Assembly (NCBI GenBank): GCA_022661535.1
Contig: JAKULF010000008.1
Location: forward strand, 1,488,001-1,552,000
DNA length: 64,000 nucleotides
From: Eutypa lata
Taxonomy: Eukaryota; Ascomycota; Sordariomycetes; Xylariales; Diatrypaceae
Direction of reading: 5' to 3'
Numbering within the stretch: the stretch's first letter is position 1; the number at the start of each line of letters is the position of its first letter. Position numbers and translations under genes: made by a program. Positions 35,901 to 47,828 of this stretch are shown piece by piece. The notes below the pieces were generated by a model. That model searched no databases, was not told the DNA's origin, and saw nothing but the letters and a program-made list of their open reading frames with translations.

Positions 35901-38900
35901 GACCTAGAAGCCATTGAGTCCGGTACACGCTCAGCGGTCCAGCGCAACGCAGACAAGAAGAAGAAGACGGGCGCGGTACCTTGGCCTTCGCCAGTAGTAC
36001 TTTGCTTCGGCGGCCAGACGGGTCGCAGCATCTCCCTCTCACGAGACCTCGTCGAGAGCTCAGCCTTGCTACGGGCTCACCTCGACCGCTGCGACGAGGC
36101 TTGCCTCTCGTTGGGCTTGCCGTCGCTCTTCCCGCGCATCTTCGACCCAGCCCCCTTGGAGGATTTGGTCGCGCTGCACGCCATGTTGTTTTCCGTGCAG
36201 TACGCAAGTGCCCGGGCCTGGCTCGGTGCTGGGGTCCAGGTTGCCTCACTAGTAGGCCACAGCTTCGGCCAGCTGACGGCTCTGTGCGTAGCCGGTAGCA
36301 TGAGCCTGGTTGATGGCCTCCGCCTGGTCACGGGCCGGGCCCGCCTAATGGAGAAGCTCTGGGGTCCGGATCCTGGCGTCATGTTGGCCATCGAGGGTGA
36401 CAAGGAGCGTCTTGACAGTGTGCTCAGGAGTGCTGCTGAAACGGGTTCTATCGACGTCGCTTGCTATAATGGCCCGCGCAACATTGTCCTTGCCGGGGAA
36501 GTGGCGGCAATTGATGCGATCGAGAATACTTGTAAGGCTACTCCGGGTTTGAAGATAGTTCGGTTGGCCAACAGCCACGCCTATCATTCTCGCCTGGCTG
36601 ATCCGGTTCTTGGAGGCCTCAGAGCTTTAGCGGACTCTATCACATACCAAGCCCCCTCAATTCCTGTTGAGACATGCTCTCCTGTTCAAAATTGGAACAG
36701 CGTCGATGCTACCAAGATCGTACAGCACACGCGCGACACAGTGTACTTCGGTGACGCCGTGCAGCGAATCGCCAGTCGACATCCCTCGTGTGTTTGGCTC
36801 GAGGCCGGTTCCGCAACTCCCATCATCGGAATGGTTCGCCGCGCCCTACCAACCGGACGAGGAAGCGACACCGACATGTTGATATCGGTGGACCTAGGCC
36901 GCGGCAACCCCTGGTCTTCCCTTGCTAAAGTTTCGTCAAACCTGGGGGCAGCTGGGTCGGCGGCAGACTTCTGGGCATTCCACGGTGCACAAGGAGATCG
37001 ATACCGGTGGTTGGACCTCCCCCCCTACCAATTTGCGAAGACAAAACATTGGATCAAATATCAGCCAACTCGAACGCAAGAGACAATAAAAGCTCCGCCA
37101 CCTGGCTCAGGACCGCCAGAGCTGGTGCGTCGGCTTGGTGATGCAAATGGAGAATGCCTTTTCATTGTTGACCCGTCGCACGAGTTCTTCGATTTGAGCG
37201 TCAGTGGCCACGCAGTAGTTGGCCAGAGTCTGTGCCCGGCAGGTTTGTACTTCGAGATGGCCATCCGAGCGGCAAAATCCCTTCAAACTGGTGGAAGTGA
37301 TAGTGATTCCAAAGTACCCCACATAGAGCAGCTTCATATCCAGTCTCCTCTGGGAAAGAAGCTCAATGGTTCCCTGTTTATTAGCTTGAAACGGGATGGT
37401 AACTCTGGAGGCGATAACTCGAAATGGTCCTTCTCTTTCTTCTCATGTTCAAACATCACTGGGACCAGCCCCGCGCCGCCATCTCAACGCACCGCGCATG
37501 CGAGTGGCACCGTGGCCCTACTCGAGGCACGTGCCGTGACATCCCGCCTCCAATTCGTCGGCCGCTTGCTAGGTAGCTCGAGGTATGACCAGGTTGCTGC
37601 GTCCCCTGACGCAAACCGGTTATCGGGAGATGTTCTCTACAAGGTCTTCGGTCGTGTCGTCAATTATGCCCTGTGTTATAAGGGTGTCCGGAACACTATC
37701 GCGTACAATGGCGAAGTAGTCGGTGACATATTCATGCCCCAAGACAAAGCTGCAGAGCGCCTCAGCTCTGGAATATCCGATCCCCTCGCCATAGATAACT
37801 TCTTGCAGGTCGCGGGCATTCACGTAAACTGCCTACAAGCCGAGGGCGGCGATGACGATGTCTCTGTATGCAACGCCATTGGGGAAGTGCTTTGGAGCGA
37901 AGCATTCCTGCAATCCAATAAGAGCACATCTTCAGAACCTGCCGCTAAGCGTGCGTGGAGAGTATATTCAAACATGGAGCCCAAGGGCAAGAACACAGTC
38001 GTAAATGATGTGTTTGTCCTAGATCCCAATACGGGTGCCGTCATCTTGGCCATCCTGGGCGCAGAGTTCTCTCAGGTGTCGCTCACATCCTTGCGCCGGG
38101 TCTTATCTAAGATAAATGGGAGCACAACCACCACTACATCATCCAAGACCTCCACCGTGCCGGTCGCGGATAACATCTACACGGATACAGTGAAGGCTCA
38201 ACAGCCTCAGACTCTTACAAACGGCACAATGCAACAGAATGGTCACACCACCATCGAACAGCCCCCAATAACCAATGGTGATACCGCTTCTGCTCCTAGT
38301 GCTGCTGCTTCCAACGTCGACAAGTCTGTTCGGGAGATGTTGAGCGAGGTCTTTGGAATGGCTGTTGAAGAAGTGCAGCCGGATTCATCCCTGGCAGATC
38401 TCGGCGTGGATTCGCTGATGATCACCGAGATCTCTAGCGAGATCCAGAAACGATTTGACGTAACTTTGTCGATGGACGACCTCCAGGATCTAGTTACTGT
38501 TGAAGATATGACTAAGCGTCTAGGGGGTTCGTCGGCGGCTGCTCCTGTAGCAGCAGCTCCTCAGACAAATGGCGTAAATGGAGTACCAACCACCAATGGA
38601 GCGTCGTACACTAACGGAGTTTCTCACACTAATGGAGTGGCTAATACAAATGGGACGTCCAACGGCCACATAGAGGAGATCGAAGAGGGTGACGGCGAAG
38701 GGGGCGTGGCAGCTGTTGGTAGTGACTGGCTTGCTACCAGCCGAATGTCATTTGACGCAATGGTGGAGGAAAGCGGGTTCGCGGACTTCCGGAAAGCCGT
38801 ATACCCCTCACAGGCACAGCTCGTGGTTGCTTACACGGTCGAGGCATTCGCCGACCTAGGTTGTGACCTCCGGGTGCTGGGCGCCGGCGAGCGTTTGCCT

Positions 38901-41002
38901 ACGGTAGAATACCTCCCAAAGCATGAGAAGCTCATGGCTCAAATGTACAGAATCTTGGAGGATGCAGGGCTCGCTCTGCGCCAAGGCTCGGTCATTACGC
39001 GCACGGACAAGCCGGTGCCACAGACCGCGTCTCGGGAGCTGCACGACGTCATCGTGCAGAAGTTCCCCCAGTACGCCGGTGAGCACGAACTGTTGCGCAC
39101 GACTGGCTCCCGTCTCGCCGACTGCCTCGTGGGCCGGGTGGAACCCCTGACGTTGATGTTCGGGGATGCTAAGGCCCGGAAGCGGATGGAAGATGTATAC
39201 AGCAACGGTCCCATGTTCCGAGCGGCTACCAAGTTCCTAGCGCAATTTCTAGTCGACGTGTGCGAGCGCTTCCGGGGAAAGCGCGAGATTCGCATCTTGG
39301 AGCTGGGTGCTGGCACCGGAGGTACTACCAGCTTCTTAGTGAAGCAGATCGAGAAGAGCGCCGCGGGACAGAAAGTCCGCTATACCTTCTCGGACATCTC
39401 GGGGTCGTTAGTGGCTGCAGCGAAGAGGAAGTTCTCCAGCTATCCGTTCGTCGACTACGCGGTCTTAAACGTCGAGAAGGACCCAGCTACGCAGTACCGA
39501 GGACAATATGACGTGATCATCTCGACTAACTGTATTCACGCGACTCCAAGCCTTGTTCGGTCGACTACTAACATTCGACACATGCTGCGAGAGGATGGCA
39601 TGCTCTGTCTCGTTGAGCATACACAGAACTTGTACTGGTTCGATTTGGTCTGGGGTCTCGTAGACGGATGGTGGCTATTCGATGATGGCCGCACTCATGC
39701 TCTCGCTTCTGAGTTGCGGTGGAAGAAGGACTTGCATACAGCAGGCTTTAGATGGGTCGACTGGTCAGATGGCACTACCGAGGAATCCAAGATTTTGCGG
39801 GTTATCGTGTCATCTCCATCCCCCCAAGTTTCAAGCCCAATCATTCGTGCTCCGAATCAGGAATTGGAACCTGCATCAGCGCCTGAGACACAGGAGACAG
39901 TTGGCTTCAAGCAAATTGGTTCCTTGCAATTAAATGCTGATATATACTACCCTTCAACGCTACAGACGGGTAGCGAAGCACGTGCTGTCGGTGAGACTCT
40001 CCACCAGTAGTGCTTTGTATTTCAAAAGTGCGAAGCCGCCCCTATTCAATGTCTCTTTACTAACCACGACACTTACCAGCCCTGATGATTCATGGTGGAG
40101 GCCATGTGATGTTATCTCGGAAAGATGTGCGCCCGAAACAAACTCAGCTCTTGCTTGATGCCGGCTTCATCCCCGTCAGTGTCGACTATCGTCTCTGCCC
40201 AGAAACCACATTATTGGAGGGTCCTATTGCAGATGTTCGAGACGCCTTAGGATGGGCGCGGAACACGCTGCCGTTTCTAGCCAGAAAGCGACCCGATATT
40301 CGCATCAACGGCGACAATGTAGTCGCCGTTGGCTGGTCGACAGGTGGCACACTCGCGCTCAGTCTGGGATGGACTGCCCCCTCGGCCGGCCTGCAGCCAC
40401 CGCAGGCCATCCTGGCCTTCTACTGCCCCACTGATTACGAGGATGAATGTTGGTCTCGGGAGAACAAGCCCTACGGCGACGCAACTATGGGAGAGGAAGC
40501 GTACGACCTTTGGGAAGGGGTGGCTAGTTCGCCTATAACGGCATATAACCCGCCGGCCACGGCGCGAGCAGCTGGAGGTTGGATGACCAAGAACGACCCC
40601 CGATCGCGCATAGTTCTCCACATGAACTGGCACGGCCAGACAGTACCAGTATTAGTACATGGTCTGAAAAACAAGGCACAAAACGGGGTGCAAAACGCAA
40701 CGCTACGGCTTCCAGCGCCCGCCCCCGAGCAGGTCCAGGCTATAAGTCCGCTCGCGCAGATCAGGCAGGGAACCTACCGAACACCGACCTTCCTGGTCCA
40801 CCCGTACGGTGATGACCTAATTCCGTGGCAGCAGGCGCAACGCACGGCCGATGAGCTGGCCCGTCAGGGCGTCCAGACTGAGCTACGGCTCATAGATAAT
40901 GCCGTTCATCTGTTTGATCTGTACCCGCGCTATGACGGGAACGTAGATGCGAGCCGGGCGATCGCTGATGGATACGCATTCCTGTCTCGCTACGCTGCGT
41001 AA
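32976..41002 (+). CDS. non-reducing polyketide synthase, SAT-KS-AT-PT-ACP-CMeT-TE
   Basis: Five exons: 32976-33587, 33663-34784, 34839-35214, 35308-39990 and 40080-41002; all junctions are GT-AG and in frame, 2571 residues. Domains: SAT (1-370; GFCVG, Cys125); KS (about 402-820; Cys566 in DTACSSS, His701 in EAHGTG, His740 in GHTEG); AT (about 934-1235; Ser1022 in GHSFG); PT (about 1320-1625; His1338, Asp1533); one ACP (Ser1739 in GVDSL); an Asn-Gly-rich linker; CMeT (about 1870-2200; LGAGTGG near 2037); and a C-terminal alpha/beta hydrolase (HGGG at 2269, Ser2351 in GWSTGG, Asp2509/2510, His2541). All catalytic residues are present. This layout, with a hydrolase and no reductase domain, is that of synthases for C-methylated orsellinic-type acids (for example 5-methyl- or 3,5-dimethylorsellinic acid). 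Chain length and methylation pattern cannot be read from sequence. Confidence 0.93.
38565..38670 (+). repeat. degenerate (T/V)NG-type repeat in PKS linker
   Basis: Between ACP and CMeT the coding sequence repeats a 4-7 residue unit containing Asn-Gly (TNGV, TNGA, TNGT), about eight copies. It is a flexible linker that probably grew by local duplication. Confidence 0.75.
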
Positions 41003-41500
41003 AGGGTTTATAACCTGTGTATTATGAGTTGTTTTGAGATTTCTTTTAAAGGACCGTCTAGAATAGATCGTCTAGAATATACCGGCAATTGGTCAGATTT
41101 AAAGCAGACTAGGACATAGAGTGGCAATTGTAGATATCGGGTGTCTCGTAGTCAGGAACTTTCTATTATCAAATAAAGAATTTAACATTCATATCAATAA
41201 CCGAACATTTGCCATTTGACACTTATAGATGGTAGTGCACGAACAATGGTTTGAAGGCACGAGTTCTTCAAAAGAGAGAAGATAGTGTTAATGGTACATA
41301 GTCCTCGGTGAATTCTTTCTGCTTTCACCTAAGACAACAAACCCAGATTGTAGAGTTACACCTACCTAGTTGATCCAACCATATGATAATCAGTCATAGG
41401 AGCCGCGACAGCCCTAAAGTCCATTTTCCTTGTGTGCCCTCACAATGGCAGGGCTAAGCAACACCCCTTCTTGTATCACCTCGTAGGACTTAAAGTCAGA
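41003..41500. other. intergenic, PKS 3' region
   Basis: Convergent spacer between the PKS and the DUF924 pseudogene; nothing recognised. Confidence 0.5.
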
Positions 41501-42153
41501 CTAGAAGCCTCGGGGTCCCTTTTCGAGAAGGAACGCCAACTCCTCCTCTGTGCTCGCCCTCCCTAACGCCTTGTTCCTTCCTGGAAATCGTCCAAACCGC
41601 CGTACGACATCGACGTGGACCTGCGCCATTCCGAGCGCGCCTTCAAGAAGCTCGTGCATCGCCGACCCAGGCTCTGCGCGCGCGACCATACCTTGATACA
41701 GCCCCAGGCAGCCTACCTAGGCCAACATGGACTCAGTGTGCATGAGCGGCAAATAAAAGAACATCTGGCGGGCCAGTGGGACGCGCCGGTCATCGCTCGT
41801 GCGATAGCATCTAAGGCTACGTTGAGCGCGGCGCCTTCTGACGTGTATGCTGCATATGCTGCGGCCGTCCCGCGGTAGATATTGCGCGGCAGCTGGTCGA
41901 GAAGCAAGGGCAGCGCTAAGGTTCCGTCTGCGGTTCGCATCCAGGCATCGAGCGTGCCGGCCCGTGCCGCCAAAACTAGGAGTTCCCAGGCCCGGCACTC
42001 ATCGTCAGTAACTGGAGATGGTTTGAACCACTTTACCAGGCCGTCCTGGTGGTCAAACCAGAAGGATAATATACGGGTGACGTCCAAAGTGTATTTCTCT
42101 GAGATGATAGGGCCGTGGGCGGCAGACATGGCTCTCAAATTAATTGGATACAA
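41501..42153 (-). pseudogene. DUF924 family protein, two disabling lesions
   Basis: The ATG at 42153 (or 42129) opens a DUF924 protein: ILSFWFDHQ, then LALPLLLDQLPRNIYRGTAAAYA, which is the family signature. Near 41795 the frame needs one extra base: the next conserved block (RQMFFYLPLMHTESML) lies in the other frame. That block ends in TAG at 41717-41719, where a Gln codon (CAG) is expected before VGCLGLYQ. The same frame continues with RRFGRFPGRNKALGR and EEELAFL, also family-typical, to the TAG at 41501. So there is a 1-nt deletion and a nonsense change, the latter of CpA to TpA type as made by RIP. DUF924 proteins are about 190-220 residues and have no settled function. Overlap of damaged but recognisable blocks makes the pseudogene call firm. 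Confidence 0.85.
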
Positions 42154-42836
42154 TTGGTTGATTGTGCTACACTCGGGTTCTTAGGAGTAAGGATGTTAGA
42201 AAGGGTTAGAAAGTTTATGAAGAATATGGAGGCAGCAGTGACGTAAAAAAGCCATTTCTAACACAGATTGTGCTGTACTGAATGTATGCAGCGTTATTGG
42301 AACTAGAATAGCAACGGTTGCGTTTCTGGAATAGAATATATTATTAATCTGGTTAGGTCTAACTACACCTGAATTTTGACAAAGCGGTCTGCTTTTACAG
42401 CCAAGCAGTTATGACGACACAGATGGTATGGTAGCTACGCATCTACGCCTCTATACGAAGGGTGCATATGTTAAGACCTTACTCCATAAAAGGAGATCTG
42501 TCATTCCCCGAGGCTCTTGACGGCAATCGCCGACCGGGAAGATCGCCGTAGGCGGTTATCGGTTGGCTTCTATAGAACTACCTACTCGCTCCTAATTGTA
42601 AGTAAGGGCTGCTTGCTGCGATATCGTGGTGCGGGTACACAAAACCACAGAGTTTATTCAAAGCTGAATATCAAACAGGTCTTTCAACAAAATCTACTTA
42701 ATTTTAATATATCTGTTCCTCACAAAGACCTTGTTAGCCTTTCATTTTATTACATATAACCCTTCAACCTGTGCGTCTCTTCGACAGAAGTATAGTCCAA
42801 CGCCGTTAAGCCACTTCTCAGGCAAAGATCTATCAA
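42154..42836. other. intergenic, divergent
   Basis: No gene supported; promoter region of the J-domain gene on the plus strand. Confidence 0.5.
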
Positions 42837-43562
42837 ATGAATCCATATGAAATACTTGGTGTGAGCCAAGGAGCGGATCGCCTTACAATCAAACAGGCAT
42901 ATCGACGGCTTTGTTTCCAGTACCATCCTGATAAAGCCGGCCAGACGAATGAGGCACATACTAGATTCGTTAGGGTCCAAGAGGCTTACACATTCCTTTG
43001 TAATAATATAAATAATGGCTTAGATATATCTGAACAAAACATATTTGTGCAGAATAGAGCAAGCAAGAAGGATGAAAGACAAGACAAAGAAAGAAAAGGT
43101 GATGGCGGAACAACCCCTGGGTCTTCCCCGGAGACTCCATTTACGAATGTAGAATTCAGAAGCCAAATCCAAGCTAACGGAATCATACAACGTGTTATAG
43201 GGCATCTTGAGGGAGTCAGCGATGCCTCTAAGTCTTTATATATGAGGTACGAGAGGTATTCATCAATGATTGGAGATAAAACTTGGTCTCTTCCGGAGTA
43301 TATTTCGAAGAATATCCAGGGGCAAAATATACGAGCACAAGAGCTCCTCCAGCAAGTCATGGCAATGCCAGAAGATCGCTGGAAATATACCCCGGAAGTC
43401 ATGTTCTTGCTTGGCTCTATTTATTTGCTTAAAGACAACGCTTCGGAGATGAGAGGTAAGCTTAACGTGCTTAAGAGGACCATGAGAGCTTTAGAGCTGG
43501 CGCCAGGCAGGGAAATACGTGATTTAAAGCAGCTGTTCCAATTACAAGCTGCACGGTGGTAA
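42837..43562 (+). CDS. J-domain (DnaJ/Hsp40-like) protein
   Basis: Single exon, 241 residues. The N-terminal J domain (residues 2-62) is clear: NPYEILGV, an AYRRLCFQYHPDK helix with the HPD motif at 30-32, and VQEAYTFL. J domains stimulate Hsp70 ATPase activity. There is no Gly/Phe region, zinc finger or C-terminal substrate domain, so this is a class III (type C) J protein. A Lys/Asp/Glu-rich linker (about 75-95) leads to an unrecognised helical C-terminus. No signal peptide or membrane segment is seen. The start is the first ATG in frame. Its position within the PKS neighbourhood may be incidental. Confidence 0.82.
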   Translation: MNPYEILGVSQGADRLTIKQAYRRLCFQYHPDKAGQTNEAHTRFVRVQEAYTFLCNNINNGLDISEQNIFVQNRASKKDERQDKERKGDGGTTPGSSPETPFTNVEFRSQIQANGIIQRVIGHLEGVSDASKSLYMRYERYSSMIGDKTWSLPEYISKNIQGQNIRAQELLQQVMAMPEDRWKYTPEVMFLLGSIYLLKDNASEMRGKLNVLKRTMRALELAPGREIRDLKQLFQLQAARW

Positions 43563-44178
43563 GTCATTATAGAGAGTTTGATCTAGATTAGTCTTGGAAA
43601 TTGTCGATAAATGAGAGTGCTACATCGTTAATCTGTATCTGTCACAATTGTTAGATGTGCAACGCAACTATCATTTATTTTGGTTTGTTGTCTCATACAA
43701 GTCTAATATAAAATGCCTATGGGATAACTATCAATTATAATTACATTTGTCTAGTGGCTAGAGAAGACTCAGCGTAACTACTTATCGTTGGTATTGTTCA
43801 TATAATTACCTAGATGACAAACTCGAGTGGCACTACAGGTATTAAAGGGACTTTGTGCTAATTATTTTTGTTCTCATTGTGCTCGAAAATATTAGTCGTC
43901 CTCTAACCTACTTGGTGTTCAAGTATGATAGTCTTTACATGCTTTACTGTTACTTAAGCTGTTTACATCACCCGAAGCTTTGGCATTAAACCATAAATGC
44001 CAACCCATTTGCCCACTACACAAGCATAGAACCAACTTACCACTGTGTTATGTCAGAAGCGAAGCGACAACAACCCTCATACTATCCCGTGAACTAGATT
44101 CCAGCGTCGAGAAAGAAACGTGCTAAATATTGACTACATAGTTAAAACCAATATCCATGTGTGCCGATTGCTTTCTCT
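43563..44178. other. intergenic between convergent genes
   Basis: No gene supported; 3' regions of the J-domain gene and the tRNA-synthetase-like gene. Confidence 0.5.
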
Positions 44179-45964
44179 TCAAGGGATAAGCTGATTTGCA
44201 TCCCGCGGGAAAAGCGCCGTGTCATGGATATCAGGAAGCCCTAGAAATCCCTGAAGCAAGCGGTTCAGGCCAACGCCGAACATGCCATGAGGATGCGCGC
44301 CGGCCTCTAGGGCTTGGATCCAAGGCCGTAACATTGGCATATCCGGATCGATGGGTGGATCGTTGGCCTGCATGGCGGCACGGAGGAGTCCGGAGTCATG
44401 ATAACAGTGCATCACAGTGCACGCCTCCTGTCCGCGCAGGATGACATCGCCAGAGTTCGTAGTTTTGGCCTTCCCTGATGGCCCCGCCATCGATGCATGA
44501 TACTGGAAGCCACGGGCAGAAACGGGTTGCTCCATCAATATGAAGATGTCTGTTTGCGGTAAGGATCCCGGTGGATGGTGGCGCATCAGATATCCGAGGT
44601 CGGCTTCGTCCTTGGGACTACTGAAGTCAGTATCACGTCGCCCAACAAACAGGACGGCAGATAAATGAAATGAAAGTGTCACATACGTCAAATCATCTTC
44701 TTCATTGGTGTTTTGCCCAGCATGGCCTTTCAAGAGCCGCTTGGATTCACTGAATGTGAGCCTAGCCATCTTTCCATTCCCATCCAGACCTAATCGGAAG
44801 GTGCCGGCCGACGAACACACCCTCTTGGCTAGAGTTGTGAGGTTTCGGAACCTCTCCCTCTCCTGCAGGGCGCGGATGACGAAGATTAATAAGTCTTCAG
44901 CCTTGTCTAGTAACTCGGTCCAGTCCTGTTCGATCGGTAGAGCTACCTCTAACGTAGTGAACTATGATTTCATATGAGAATAAGTTGACACGTATAGGTG
45001 GTATTTCATCGGAAAGCTCACCTCACACAGTCGTCTCTTGGATATTTCTGATTCTCGGCGATACACGGAGCCGATGTTAAAGCAGCCGGGAAGAAAGTCC
45101 ATAGCCAACGCAATTTGCATATGAATCTCAAAGGTCTGTGCTAGCCAAGCTTGCTGCTGACCATAGTAAGAAACAGGAAAGTAATCATCATCGCCTGGGA
45201 TCTTATAGCCTATCAGCCCAGGAGTAGGGACCAACCTAGCAAGAAGAACAGTATCAGCGCCTATCGAAAATAAAGAAACAAGGCCAGAAATGAATGGTCG
45301 AAGCGGAGAGACATGTTTCCGATAGAAATAGATACTTGCTGGAAACCATTGGCAAGACAGAACTCCACACCTAGTTCCCACACTCCAGACATGAGTTTGA
45401 ATATAGAACCTCTAGCTGTACAGCGTATTTCAAGGACGCGGTTGTTGAGCCGCTCGTTGAGTTTTAACACATCTGAACAGCCAGAGTCTTCCCCATTGGC
45501 CTCATGTGCTTCAGTCGTGTTAAGCAAAGGTCTGGTTACGAGGCCATCGAGAACCTGCGATATCATGACCAACTCAGACGCTTGAACCACACCGGCGATG
45601 ACGTTATCTTCCGGCAGCCGATGTTTGTTTGAGAGAGTAAGGGTCCCTGACACACGCAGGATTGATTCTAAGGTGCATGTCTGCGCAACGCCCACGGATG
45701 TATGATGGACGCTCTCGGCATCAACATGGACACGAAGGAAGATGTTTTGATCTCGCATCAGGAGCGTGATGCGCTTGTTACCTAGCTGGCGATCATTCAC
45801 TGCATGTACACGAGCGTGAAACACGACTGGAATCTCCTGGTCCGGTGGAGCATTTTGATATAGACGGAATTGGTTGAGTAGAGAGGAAATCTGCATCCAG
45901 TCCTTTTAATTGATTGTCGGCTGCATTCCCAGAGAAACTTAACACTCACCTTGCGGGACGCCAT
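44179..45964 (-). CDS. divergent aspartyl-tRNA-synthetase-like protein
   Basis: Five exons: 45964-45950, 45890-45340, 45235-45022, 44961-44687 and 44620-44179; 498 residues. Exon 1 codes only MASRK. Residues about 15-120 resemble the OB-type anticodon-binding domain (VVFHARVHAVNDRQLG). The class II catalytic domain follows: LVPTPGLIGYK, motif 2 as SVYRRES (247-250; AspRS usually has FRAE), and motif 3 GVGLNRLLQGFLGLPDIHD with ALFPRD near the end. The QSPQ segment that reads aspartate in normal AspRS is replaced by YYGQQQAWLAQT, and the acidic residue before the motif 3 Arg is Asn. It is therefore a paralogue with a possibly altered amino-acid site. Beside a PKS it could be a self-resistance copy, as lysyl-tRNA synthetase is for cladosporin, or a biosynthetic aminoacylating enzyme. 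No DUF2156 domain is present. Confidence 0.8.
45236..45339 (-). other. GC-AG intron of the tRNA-synthetase-like gene
   Basis: The only splice that joins LANGF to VPTPGLI in frame with the family spacing uses donor GCAAGT (classic GC-AG consensus) and acceptor TTGCTAG. The nearby GT donors give the wrong phase or lose conserved residues. Confidence 0.65.
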
Positions 45965-47828
45965 TGAGTCAATATATTTTTCTTGTACAAGTTCGGTGAA
46001 AATAGGGGTGACGGTTGATGGGTGATTCCGGGTCTAGTTAGATGTCTGGAATTCGTAGATAGAAGAGAGTGAGCTTGAGAATAAGGGTCAATCAAGTGGG
46101 ATACAAGTGAATAGTCACGTATAAGTACATGGAAATATTGAACTAGCCCTTGCATTTAAAAAAGATAATGCAGAGACAAGAGTTTAAGTTATAGAGTCTC
46201 TACTTATATTAATGAGAGAGACTTCATGCGATTAAGCTTCCCAGATAGTCACAGTCGTGGTTACGCAAGTCGATTATTTGTATAGCTCATCATTGTCACA
46301 CTAGCGGTTGTGTGGCCCACTTGGATCAGTGCCTTCTCATTCAGTAAAGATCTAATCATAAAGCTGACATTGCAATACATATCGTGGAACGGAGGAGTTG
46401 TGTGATACCGAACTTACAACCAGTCTTTTACCCTAAGCTTAATACAGCCTCAAATGTAAATCAGGAATGAGTCTCCTGGATAGGAGTCCCATTAATACAA
46501 CCAAGCGGAGGTTGACACCCAATGCCATGGCCCTTTCGGACAACAATGAGGAATGGCCAATGTATGTATTACACTAGTTGCAAAAGGCAGTATTCGTCAT
46601 GTCTTGCTGCGTGTGCCCCTTTTTGTTCCATTACACTAACCCCCACAGCATTCAATACACACCGCAGGCGAGCAGCTCGTGGGACAGAACCCCATACTAT
46701 GGCATCCTCTGGCATCCTCTGAAACGGTAATATAATACCAATCTGTGTATTGCAGTTTTCCCAGGTCCAATTCCGGTAACAATTGTACGCTTAGCACTGT
46801 TATACAAGTGTCGCTTTGTTTAATTCTCCCCATATCATCATGGACGCTCGCACTACTAAGTAATTTCCCCCTATACTACATGGAAGGGGATCTTTATCTT
46901 TGAGTGAGCTGAACGGGTTACCAGTTAATTAATTGGTCGATATCGTTACTGGAGTTTCACTATATGACACAAAATCATGTCACTAAACCCCCAAGTCCAT
47001 TTGACTAGTTGAGCTGAATATTTTAACAGGACGAGATTTGTATAACCATTGCGGTGTCCAATTAGGAGATGTCGTACCTCGCAACAACGTTTGACAACAG
47101 TTGGGCGAGTATGTAATTACAGTGTCTCAGTGTATGATGTCATTAGGAAATCCACACTTAAACTGATAAGTGCTTAGAATCTGTATAATCTCACGGTCAT
47201 GTATGAAGCCGTTTGCAATGTCTTGAAACGTTCACCGGCACATAACTAATATATTTCAAGATTGCGGATCCGTGGCGCACTACATTATACCCTCTCCTGC
47301 AATACGGATCTGATATCATGTTCATCATGAGTAGTGGTAATCTCGTAGACGGCATTGATATGATGGTTCGCTATAGAATGAATATAGTTAAATAGAAGCA
47401 GAAACAGTAAGTTGATCCATGAACGATATACCTCAATATTTACACCGATTAACCTTATTATGAGTTGTCCTAGGATAGGCATCCGCTGGAATTCCTGCAA
47501 GTATTAGGAGCTCAGAAATATTCCAGGGGGATAGGTGTCATAGTAGTTTCAGGCAGTGACCTGCTATCTGTTTTCACACATAACTGTGCGACAAGACTAG
47601 AGAGGCGTCACATGAGTACATATGGCAGATGTATCCCCCGTTATATATCGCAAAAGGGAACATAGATTCCGTCGTTCTTTAGTAGATAGCTACACATAAG
47701 ATGCCAAATTAAGTTTATAGAGCCTTGAATGATCAAATCCTTCGTATAACTCCTACCTAGGAAACATGGAAATTTTATCCAGCCGTAAGTACCGTCTTAA
47801 CCATTCATGATAACACGCGGTGTCGAGA
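45965..47828. other. intergenic, no gene seen
   Basis: About 1.9 kb, AT-rich, only short unsupported frames. Probably promoter of the synthetase-like gene plus decayed DNA. Confidence 0.5.
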
